DNA from: Acanthaster planci
Lineage: Eukaryota > Echinodermata > Asteroidea > Valvatida > Acanthasteridae
Direction: 5' to 3'
DNA: 64,000 nt
Assembly: GCF_001949145.1 (NCBI RefSeq)
Contig: NW_019091532.1
Coordinates: 316,088 to 380,087 of the forward strand
The notes under the pieces: generated by a model
What the model was told of the DNA's origin: nothing
Databases searched by the model: none
The model's input: only the letters and a program-made list of their open reading frames with translations
In this document: positions 50,787 through 61,525 of the stretch, one piece after another
Layout of the letters: the number at the start of each line of letters is the position of its first letter
Numbering within the stretch: position 1 is the stretch's first letter
Position numbers and translations under genes: made by a program

Positions 50787-52551
50787 AATGCAAGCAGAAT
50801 GCCGTAAGGCACACGGTTTTTGTTCTTTTGTTCTTTTAGCATTTCTCTTTGCATATTTCATTTAGGGAAAACTTAACTCGTACCAAGTAGTAGATACAAT
50901 TTGCATGACTTCGCATCCAAATTAAATGTGAGGCTCCATCTGGTGCTGGTAGTTCCAGGGCGGGAGCACAGGGCCGACTGAACGTTAAGTTCACGTGGCT
51001 CTGAATTTCTTCTCCCGTTGGACCGTTTATCCAACTAATTTACACCATGGAGGATGTTCACACCAATATGTCGCCCAGGAGATCATCTGATGTAGAATTA
51101 TAGAATTTTGGAACTCACTGAAATGAGTTACTTTTACTGAATGAAAAGGAATGCAACGTATGGATGGTACCCCCTGAGTGACGCTTATGTAAATGTTGCT
51201 GCACTGACAAACAGCAAGCACCTGGCCTTGGCACGACGAAATCTTTTAAGAAAGCAGCATTTTCCCTCTAATGACTCGAAGGAGGTTAAGAGGACATGCC
51301 GTAAAGAGGGAATTTGGTCTCGAGCTCAAAGGTGGGCCGAAACCCCGCCGAGAGACGACTGAGAGAGACCTTCGCTTTCCAAAGCAACGGCTACATGCAT
51401 TGCGCGGCATGCACAAGGATTTATCCACTTTGAAGACGGGGCGAGGGTTCCCCTCGTTTTCTCTGTTTTCGCCGAATGACGCAATCTACATTCAGCATTC
51501 GCATCTTGGCAGGAACAGAAACAAAATTCAAGTTCGTTATAGTTGATCTCTGAAGACAAATGACACTGCGTTCGACTTGGATGCCTGTATATACACCGGT
51601 ATTTATTTGAACAGAGAAAATAAGTTTTCCTCAGAGGTGCTCTTTAAACCGCAGACAAAGTTATCTGGCAGAATTCATGTGGTTCCCTTCGCGGGGGCCT
51701 GAACCAGGCCGCAACTAAGGCTAAAAGGCAAGCCAGCGACTTCAGGCGCCTTTCCACTTCGCGTACATGCGTTTCACTTTCACAAACACACCCAGTCACG
51801 TACGTTGCGTTCGGCCGTCAAAATCGTTCCGGTAGCGATTCTGACGGACTCTCAACTCTTGGAGCAAGCGTTGAGGTGCATAAGGAGAGGCGCCTTAGGA
51901 CTACTGCGCTTTATCTCGGAACGGATAAAAAATTATGGATAGCTGACGGCTATGACGTATTAAAAATCAAATAACTTTTGTGGTACAAACAAATCGCTCG
52001 TATTTGGGTACGAAATTCCAAAGCAGGACAGTTTACAGACACCACATGAATACAACGACCAGATGGCGTCCACTTACTTCAACTTGAATGGCTTGATATG
52101 CGAGCAATATTTCATCTCAAAGCTAATATTTGTCGTCATGTCAAATTGATTGAATTCCCCTCATCGAGGCCAGCAAGGTGTTTCTTGATTGAAGGAAATG
52201 GATTGCTTTGACGCAATTTGAGGGTGTGATCATCAATATGGCCTTCTAGTTTGCCAGTTTCTGACCTAGGCCTACAAGGCACTGGTAAAGAGGCCTAGTT
52301 ACCAGGATATCAGGCCGAGGCCACGCCTGCAGGTTCAGGCGAAGTTATACAGAGAATTTGCACGAGGAATATAATATTGTTCGCTTTTTACGCGTCCTGA
52401 TCACACCTTTGAATGTTAGCAGGGGGCGAAATTGAGCATCCCTCCTCCTTTGCGCCATATTAAGTAATCAGAAATGTTGTTGTTGTGAAGGCCCCATCTT
52501 TACTTCCAATGTGCGCATCGAATGATCCATCACCGCTTACAGGTAGCTAGC

Positions 52552-52640
52552 CAGTGGCGTATCTACGTGGGGAATGGGAGTGGGGACCAGGGGGAACGTG
52601 CCCCCCAGAAGTCCATGCTCCATCCCCCCGATTTTGAAAC
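52552..52640 (+). mobile_element. Fragment of the CAGTGGCGTA element
   Basis: CAGTGGCGTATCTACGTGGGG followed by G-rich and C-rich blocks (CGTGCCCCCCAGAAG) resembles the left part of the elements at 45727 and 47350. No matching right end was found, so the end coordinate is approximate and the copy is probably truncated. Confidence 0.5.
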
Positions 52641-53163
52641 CCCGAAATGGAACAAATTTACAATCCATAGTTCATTTGCACTCCTAGGTCCCCAAATTCT
52701 CATCCCAGTTAACCTTTTAACCAATTATTCAACTATTGTTCCAGTTACATAAAAAAGTTCAGAAAAATGGCAGTATAACCTGAACAGTTTTGAATGAAAA
52801 TACACTGACATAAATACAGTTTACTTCTCTCCAAATATTATCGCCCTAACCCATGCATGTTTTTCATAATTTATAATGTAAAATAAGCTCGAAGGCTGAT
52901 GTGCATCAACTTTGGAAAATTCATAGCTTTTACTTGTCACAGACCATGACTCAAGCAACAAGCATGACCCCAGAAACTTTACAATGTCATTTAGAATTTA
53001 TTTTTGGCATGCCGTATCCAGAGCCAAAATATCTTGCAGCCATTCTGTGGTTGACTTTTTGCAGGCACCACCTGTCGTGAAATTGCCCCCAAAATAGCAA
53101 GGGCAAGATCTGGGCTTGACTGCGCAATAAATATTCTCACTTTCTGTGCCAGATAGTAACACC

Positions 53164-56100
53164 ATGGCTCACATCTACGAGAGGGTCGTTCAGCTCATAT
53201 CCCAAGACCCAACGACGAGACTGGAACGGGACATCGAGTCGCTGATCCCGTGGTTCCAGAACATGAGCGGGCTTTTTAAGTCCCAGAAGACAGGTAGGAA
53301 TCGAACATCTGTAGCGAGTCAGGGCATATTATTTTGTATTTGCAGTGTGTGTGCATTGGGGAGGAGATTTTTATTTAGGGGATGGTTTTTAGTTGTTCTT
53401 GTTTGTAAACGATTTGTCATACATTGTTTCCTTATGCATCGAGCAGGTGATGTAGCCGTTTACAAACACACAGTGTTTCTGTTACAGTTTAAAGAATGTT
53501 TGCATATTGTAGCGAAACTTGACGTGATCTCACAGTGCCAGTGCGATAATTATGCGATAATGACCTTGATGTATCGTTTGAACCATGTATTTTTTTGACG
53601 TATTTATACTTAGACGTGGTCAAGGACATCGTGCGAAACTGTGAATTTCGATCCGTTCCGACAGACAACATCATCATAAAGCAAGGAGACAAGGGCGATT
53701 GGTATGTTCCAAAACAATCAGTCAATTTCAAACAAAGAAGTTAACTTTCAACAAGAAACCTTCATTGCATGGGGCCTCTTTTTGCTGCCAATTAAATTAA
53801 TCAAAATGAATCCGTATATTTTCTAAAATTAGATACTTTTGCGTTGTTGTGTTGATTTTAACAGGCTAGCGTCTGCCTGGTCTGCCTGGCATGCATCAGT
53901 TTAATTTTGCAGCATTGACCAAAATGTCTGACAACGGTATTTATATGTTTTTGGGTTGACCTGATCTTTGCATGTGGTTCTTTTATTGGTCGTTTAAAAA
54001 CAGTTTTGCTCTTCGGTATTACCCACACTGGTGGCTTGTTTTTCTACCATTTTTATCACAGTTTCTACATCATTCTGAGTGGTTCCGTGTCTATCTACAT
54101 TAACCAAACCTTGGAGGAGCAAGGCAATATTCAGAACCCGAATGACTTAGCGAAGGCCAAGAGGAAGGCCAAAACTCGCGGGAATCGGAGCCGATCCAAC
54201 AGCATCAAACCGAAGCCCGGCCTGCGCGGCCGGAGCAAAAGCCTCCACAAGCCCAGCATCGCCCTGCGGTCCTCCTCACCCCAGACGCGGTCCAAAGGTC
54301 CAGAGAAGCAGGACAGTGAAACCGGAGAGGGTCCGTCGTCACCAGGCGAATTGAAAAATGGCAGCAACGCAGGAGCGAGCGACGGTGGGCTTAGGCCACC
54401 GGGCGGGAACAAGGCGCAGCGTAACGGTTCCACGAGGGAATCACGGTCGCATACCTGGGTGTCGACGTCGACATACTCGGCGAAGGAGGCAAGCTTCTTC
54501 CAGAAGAAAGAGCATGAAGAAGATCAACTGGAGTCCAGTTCTTCAAGCGACGAGGAGATGATGAAAACGGATTCGAGTGGAAAGTTAGACAGGACAATAT
54601 TCGGAGTGCACATCAGAGAACTCGGTAGGCTTGGAAGTTTTTCGTTGAAACAGTAATTAGCAGATCTCAAAGATAAATTGGTAGTGCGAAGAAAACGTAG
54701 AAGTGTTAAAATGCAAGATCGTAAACCTGGCACCATTGTAAAAAAAATATTTTGAAGAGAACTTCTCCAAGGTGTTGCGCTTATGGTAATTCATTGCTAA
54801 AAAATCTGTCTTGTAATAAAAAAGTATGAATTCAAAGAAATAGATCAGTGATCGGAAAAAAACAAAGCCGAATACGACGAAGCAAATGTACACCAAAATA
54901 TGGAAACATTTTTTTTTTTCATTTTATTTCATTTACATTTGATAGCAAGAGTGTATCTCGTTTTTTTTAATCAAGACAAGGGTGCACTTTTCGTAAGAGA
55001 AAGCATAGTTTCTTTTATACTTCGTTAGCAAGGATCTTTCCTGCAGGGACTTTGATTCGTGACTTGTTTCACTTTCACATAATAACGAAGGTCCAGGCAA
55101 AAGTTTCGGTGAGTTAGCTCTGGTCCAGACCAATCTAATCCGGAGCGCATCAGTCATTGCGGACCAGCCTACGGGGTTGATCGTGGTGGACCGGGACCTG
55201 TACAACCGGTCCCTCAAGGCGGTTCAGCAGCAGGAATTCGCGGGAAAGAAGAAATTCGTCAACACCTTCCCGCTTTTCAGGTAAAAAAAAAGGTGTCCAA
55301 TGGTTACAGGGTTCGGGACTCTTGATCAGGGAGTCATGCAACTTCTCTCCTCCCAGAAACACCATGGAGAACAGCTGGGAATAACCTGCAATGGACTAGC
55401 ATCCGGTTTACAAAAATAGAAATATTCTGAGTCGTTTCAGGTTTCTTGGATCGGAAATAAACGCAGGTCTGATGGGTCACTTAAAAAAAATAAATAAATA
55501 AAAGAATATAACGAATGTTTACGATTCACTTTGACCTTAATTTTCATTCCCTCTTCCCTCAGTCACTGGACACCGAGGCAGAGAAATGTCATGGCCATGA
55601 GCCTGACAAGAGTCCGGTACCAGTTCGGCAACAGCATCGTGAGACAAGGGGATAAAGTCAGGGGACTCATCTTCATCACTTCCGGGCGGGCGGTGTTCTC
55701 CATAGACCCTGTCCAACACATCGAGCAATATCCGAACATGTGCAGTCAGGAGGATATCAGATATGCAAAAGAAGTCAGGTATATACGGCATTGAGCAGAA
55801 GCACCCCCTCATGGGTTGAAAAGAGCCATGTTGGTCGGGAGTTACTGGTAGCGAGTCGCCCGTAACGCGTGCATTTCATAGTCGTTTGTGAACCAGCGAA
55901 GTGCAGTTTCGACCAAAGGAGCCTTCGTTGCTAGGAGAATTGCGACTTCTCGTGGTCCTGTTCGGGGCTAATGGGCCTACAAGCAAAGCATGGTTATGGG
56001 AATTGTCTAACAAAGCCCCCAACAACAACCATTGAGACACCTTAGAGGATATCAAGTTTCAGTCCATGTCGTTAATTCATCAACTTTCATATTCTTTGCA

Positions 56101-58984
56101 AAGCTTTGAATACAATACTGTCAAGTATCGATACGGTAAATGTCGACACGAAGATTGAAGATGCTTTTAATGTTAAAAAAAATAAAAAGTACACGAAAAT
56201 TTGACACGGAGAATTCGAAAAGGAGCAACTAAAGCCATGATTTTTCGTGAATAATTTTGGTTGTGAATCATACATTTTGTAACATGGATAGTGTCCTTTC
56301 TCTTTGGTGTATTTTTGTTAAAGAATGATTAATACAACAGTTTTTTTTCCAAAGGTTGGGAAAGAGAAGTCGGACCTCTTTCCCCGGCTCGTGCGACTAC
56401 TGGTTGTCGGACCTGAGGAGACCAGGCCCCAACAATCCTCGACGCAGGGACGGCTACGCAGCGGCGGAGAAAGAGGCCAACAAGAAATCGGTGCCGCTGT
56501 GCGCTATCGGCCAATACGATTACATAGGTCTGTTTCCTTGCGCGACTCGGATGGTTGACGATCTTGAAGAACTTTATTTGAAACTGCTTTTCCCCCTTGT
56601 TCATCAACTTATGAGTAACATCTGTGATTTGTAACTTTAATAGGCAATCGAGTTTACAGCCAAAAATAATGTGCAACGAAAGTCGGGAAGTCGTTGGCTT
56701 CAACGTAAGATAATCAAATTAAGACGTTGTTTTGAGATTTCTTGAATTACATTGGCCTTAATTATTTCAGAAATACAGTATTTCAAACACCTGCAATTAT
56801 TCAGTCCCAACATGATTAAAAATGGTCGCATAACCATTAGAAAGAACGTTTTCTGCTCAACGAAAAACATGTCACTAGGCCTAAATGGCTACTTTCCTTG
56901 CATTCTGGTGAACCCAGTATGAACAAAATAATTATGTCCACCTGTTGCCTCCGTAGGTGATATCTCCGTTTTACTGCACCTGCCAACATACGTCGCCACG
57001 GCAACCTGCTTGGAGCCTTTGGAGGCGCTGGAGCTAGATCTGAACAACTTTGAGCGCCAGGTCTTCAAGAAGAGCCACTCGACTTACGTGACCATGCGGG
57101 AGATTGCGGAGCTGAGACTGTGGGCGAGAGTAGATAGATTACACGAGGAACAGGTAGGCATAAGCCTGCTTGGTAATCCTAGCTTTGTCGGTACTCCTGG
57201 TCGTTAGATATTAGGAATTCAGAGCACTTACGAAAAGACATGACATAGTTTCATGAGAAAAAAATATCAGCAGCTGTCTCTCTCTTAGGTCATTTTTTTA
57301 TTTAGTGTTTTCCCCCCAAGATTCAAAACTTAAAGGGTTTAAAATTGAGAGGAGGTGCCCGACAAATTGAGTACCGGTACATAAATATTTCATTGTTAGA
57401 TTAATTACAAAGGTAGATAAACAGGGAATAAACCCTATCCCACATAGAGATAAGTAGGCCTACATCATATTAAAAAACAAGTCAAAAGGTCTACTTGAAA
57501 CTGGAGAGAAAACAAATTACTCTGGTGGTGCATTTAACTGCTAACCAGCTTTTACTTTTCCAAAAACTGTCACGAAAATCCCACGGGACCTCGGCTGGAA
57601 ATCTGTAGAAAACAGACAAAAAGTGGACTGTATACCCATACCTGCCTATAAATCTCTACGATAATGTGCTTTGATATTCTTCACTAAAATGGCATTCAAC
57701 TAAATAGTAAAAAAATACTCGACAACAAGAAGACGTCAGAGGTTTTTAACATTACAAAACTTGAGAGGTGTGTGTGATCAGAAAGATTGTGCCCTTGATC
57801 AGAGCCTTATAACCTCCTCATGCAACAGCATCTACGACCACGCAGTCACCTTAAATATACCATATTATTTGCCAAGGTCTACGATCCTGTCTTCGAGACC
57901 ATGCTGGGTAAACTTCAGGAGCTGAACACCTCGCCGGCCATGAAGGCGGCCTTGAGGAGGAAACAGGCCGAGGAGGAGGACCTGATGGTGTCCCTCTTCA
58001 CTCCCAGCTGGCACATCTACCGGGAGAAGCAGCGACTGTTCCTCAGGAGACGCCGGAGGGAGAAGCGACTGCAGGTAGGCCCGTTTGGGTTACAAAACCC
58101 GGTGCTTTCTGACCCGTCCTCAGTTTGTTGCATGCGTTGGCTGGGTGAACTAGGTCACGTGGAAGTTCCCAGATGATGCTCTGAAAATCAACTCTACAGA
58201 ATAGTTAGGCTTTTCTTATGAAGCCTGAGATGAAAAATGAAAGGCTAATGGTAATGCGAAACGTCTTTGCCATTCACAAGTTCAACATGAGTTACTTGGT
58301 CGTTGTGCAAGTTTAGGAAATATCATGGTTAAAATGACAGAAATACGGCAATACATTTATTAAAGGTAGTTTTGAAATCAAACAACTGATATCGTTACCC
58401 AACAGGAAATGAGGATGCAGCAGATGGCCCACGCAGCCAGTCTCGGTATGCAGCTAAAATTACAGGGCATGAGCACGCTCTCCGAACTCAAAACCGACGA
58501 GTCTAACCCGCCGTCCCATCGCTCACACGAGGATGCCTTGCCCGCCAGCTTGCGCGACAACGCCATCCCGTCCTACTCCCTGCAGCCCAAGGCTGTCACG
58601 CCGCAGGGCCGGCAGCGCAGCATGAGCGATCGCTACGACCATTACTACCTGCCCTCCTACTCGGGAGGCGCCCCGACCCGGGCGCCGTTGATCACCACCG
58701 ACAGCTTGCCACTGATGAACGGACTGAAAGAAAGCAACGACGCCAATGGCAAAGGTGACGGTGAAGGTGAAAACGGTGACAGTGGCAGAGGGTCCCATGT
58801 CATCTGGAGAGATGACGTGAAAAGGCCCCGCTTCAAGTCCTGGAACGGACCGGTACGGCAGGACTCAGACGAAAACCACACCCTCCCCAAACTGACGGAG
58901 GAGAAATCTCCAAACGGTCAACAAAGACTAAGACCTCAACAGGCTAACAGTCTGTTACCTCTTGGAATAGGAACAACCCAATAA
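53164..58984 (+). CDS. Cyclic nucleotide-binding domain protein, CNBD2-like
   Basis: Exons: 53164-53293, 53614-53701, 54062-54624, 55091-55280, 55563-55778, 56355-56527, 56957-57153, 57877-58074, 58406-58984. All are GT-AG in consistent phase; 777 residues. The start is the ATG in ACCATGG, 14 bases after an acceptor. First cNMP-binding fold, residues about 44-324: IIIKQGDKGDCFYIILSGSV, then after a long insertion GKSFGELALVQTNLIRSASV, which keeps the Glu and Arg of a phosphate-binding cassette. The insertion (about 93-248) is Ser/Arg/Lys-rich then acidic, apparently disordered. Second fold, about 325-510: VRYQFGNSIVRQGDKVRGLI, with cassette-like IGDISVLLHLPTYVATAT, where the Arg is lost. The tail has a basic helix (RRRRREKRL) and a Ser/Gly-rich end. 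Domain order recalls CNBD2, a sperm protein in mammals; orthology is inferred. AATAAA at 59209 follows. Confidence 0.85.
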
Positions 58985-61525
58985 CTGAGGTTTCAAGTAA
59001 AGATTTAAAGAAGTTGCTTTTCCGCACTTGACCGACAACCAAAAGACGTGTGATGCTGAACCAAAAAGGCCTAAATAGGCCCAAGGCTTTACCTGAGAGA
59101 CCCAACAAGTAACCTGAAAATGTACTACAGGATGAAATAATCGAATAGAATTCTGTTTTGCGATCGCAAAAAATATGGTGCTTCTGCTGTAGTCATGCAG
59201 ATGACTAAAATAAACTGGAACTTAGTAGTTTATTATAAGCTGTTTAATATCTCAGTTAATTAATGGCACAACGACTTGATCTCTCATAGAAATTGCTTAA
59301 GAAACAGCGCAATATAGTCCTCATTACTGATGGTACATTTTAGCAAAATTTGGGATCTGACTATTCAAATGACTTTTCCAAAGTTGAACCACGGGTCCCC
59401 ACAAGGAAAACGTGTCTCCTGCTCAGGACTATGAATCTTGTGTCCTACAAAGTTCAATGTCCCTGTTGGCAACAAAAGCAGTTTACGAAATAATGCATCT
59501 ACCTGTTTCAAGACTGTAAATTTACGGATGTCTGGCTTCCTGACCAGCAATGCTAGACCTAAAGACGTATTTGGGCTCATCCAATACCACCAACAGTGCC
59601 TAATACAATGTGCTTCAACTAGGAACGAGGCATAAGAAATCTGAAATAAAAGGAAACTAAATTTGCAAGCATTTGTATCCAACAAAGAAAGTGACTGAAG
59701 TGGAATTCTGAGCCTTCGGCATCTAACTTTATACAAACCAACTGGCAATCGACTGAGAAAGTCAACCGTTTTCTCGTTAAGGTTGATAAAAACTTGAATG
59801 CTCAATATTTAACATGTCACTGTACGCACTGTGTAATTTGGGTTCAGTTTTTAACACATTCAAAATGCCCCCCCTTTTTGACAGGCATTTGTTTTTGGTC
59901 TTTAGTTGTGCACAAAAAAATATATTGAGAAACATTTTGTGGGTTTTGCATTGTTTTGGAAGATCTGATTAATTCAGGAAAACCGAAAACATCTTGTAAA
60001 TAAAAAAAAGATTCAGATTATGTCTCAAAAAGAAATCAGGGAATCATTCATAATTAGTCAAAAGCACACAAATAACCTGTACATCTTTATTTAAATTTAT
60101 TGTTTACCTGTATGGAATTTTAATGAGAAAATTTAAGTATGCCAAGTAAACTTCCATTCTTTCAAAAAGAATATCCCAAAATGACAATATTTTTTAAATC
60201 TATCTTTTCAGCAAGCAGTGTTATGATCCAAACATTGTATATTTTCTGAGGCCTAAAAAGCCTATTAACAGGCTTTTCTTACTACTTAATAAAATGCCAA
60301 ATAGCTCTGTACTCTGAGACCACACTTAGGGACTTAACTTCAATGTTGGCTTTACTGTATACTTGTGAAACAAGACCTTTAATGACGAAACACAGAAAAC
60401 AAGATTTCTCCATGGATTCACTTGTTTTTTAATCAGGCTCAGAGCTAGACAGAGCAGAACTATTTAAACAGACATTCAAAAAAGGGCCTTGTGAAATAAA
60501 GGGTTTTCTGGTTTACCAGGCACAATATTCTTCTAAAAAGAAAGATGATTTGTTCTAGTAGTTGATGGTGGAACTAAAATTCCATGTGTACTGGTGCAGA
60601 AATGTGACTCTGAAAATTGCCAAATGCCCGGTGTAAAAATAATACCAGACTGGAGTACGTATCTCTATAACTCAGCGCTGGATCTGGATGCATGCTGCAA
60701 ACTAACTCCCGGATGGGATAACAAGGCCATAAAGATTGAATCGCAAAAATCCCCCAAAACTATATCACTTACCAAGAGGGAACTTAGGAAAAAATCTCAG
60801 AGATGTAAACTACCGATAAAGATGGGTGTGATGATTGATGCTATTAATGTTACAAGGCATCACAGCTGCTTGACTGTGATCCAAATATTTATGAATAGAC
60901 AAAGGCATTATTTGCCAGTGGTCTCCTCAAATTATAGGCAGCTGGGATCGCAGGAGCTGCTATCGCACAGCTATCTTTTCAGGGCAGCTGCTTTCCGTTC
61001 AGTGACATTATACCCAGATCGTATAATATATTCAACGATAAGTTACTTTTTAAAAATAATATATTTGAAGAAAAGAAAAAACACGATGTATGAAAGCAAA
61101 TAGCCAAAAGCAGCTTCTGCAGCTGATTTAAATAAAAACTTACAGACTGCTTACAAAAATGCTTCCATGAACACAAGTTGCACATGGGCTTCCAACACGC
61201 AACTTCCATTTTTCCTTGACGACTACAATCGTCTCAGTTGCCTGATTTATGGTGGGAGACATTTACTGCTTTTGGATCAAAGCTTCAATTTCACAAAACT
61301 TTCTTTTCTCCCAGATCAGGGACCGAGCCAGTTGACAGCCGGATTGTTACGGAGTGACAGCCGAGCTCTTTTGGGGTTAAAGTATGCACCGTTATTTCTG
61401 CCATGGTTAGTACTGCATTTCTGCTCGGACGCAGCACCATGACACCGAGCCCTCGTGATCCACCTCGAAAGAGAGAGACCTATGTGGACGCTGCTCCACA
61501 GTGTCGGATGCAGCCTGCTGAGTTC
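58985..61525. other. Convergent spacer between the CNBD2-like gene and DNAJC2
   Basis: Holds the 3' UTRs of both neighbours. The CNBD2-like transcript probably ends after AATAAA at 59209-59214. On the minus strand, TTTATT near 60090 is a possible DNAJC2 poly(A) signal. A 169-codon frame beginning with GTG at 60594 lies here; it looks non-coding and is not called. Confidence 0.55.
59209..59214 (+). terminator. Candidate poly(A) signal of the CNBD2-like gene
   Basis: AATAAA 225 bases past the stop codon at 58982-58984, the first canonical hexamer downstream. Confidence 0.55.

Larger units (their letters stand above)
43981..53163. other. RFT1 3' UTR, intergenic region and CNBD2-like upstream region
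   Basis: The RFT1 3' UTR probably runs to the AATAAA at 44972-44977. Beyond it I recognise no conserved protein exon. The region holds hAT-like MITEs at 45727, 47350, 47711 and 52552, one unassigned 87-codon frame (46044-46307, minus) and a CAAT tetranucleotide tract (50672-50786). The first coding exon of the next gene has an acceptor (TGCCAG) just before its 5' UTR at 53150, so an untranslated exon should lie somewhere upstream. Confidence 0.55.

Noticed and set aside
51271-51559. Overlapping 91- and 77-codon frames on both strands
   Set aside because: Both arise from the same CG-richer stretch with few stop codons. Arg-rich on one strand, Ser/Cys-rich on the other, and no family seen.
53146-53163. 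Upstream in-frame GTG extension of the CNBD2-like first exon
   Set aside because: It starts before the splice acceptor TGCCAG, and eukaryotic initiation at the ACCATGG at 53161-53167 is far more likely.
54006-54061. Hydrophobic N-terminal extension of the CNBD2-like exon 3 frame
   Set aside because: It is intron read-through. The acceptor at 54060-54061 and the required phase place the exon start at 54062.
56993-57006. RFX X-box-like GTCGCCACGGCAAC
   Set aside because: It is a good match to a ciliary-gene motif, but it lies within coding exon 7 and encodes conserved-frame residues, so it is probably a coincidence.
60594-61103. 169-codon open frame on the + strand, starting at GTG
   Set aside because: It has no ATG at the reported start, lies in AT-rich sequence within the convergent 3' UTR spacer, has a shifting composition with no domain, and no splice signals support it.
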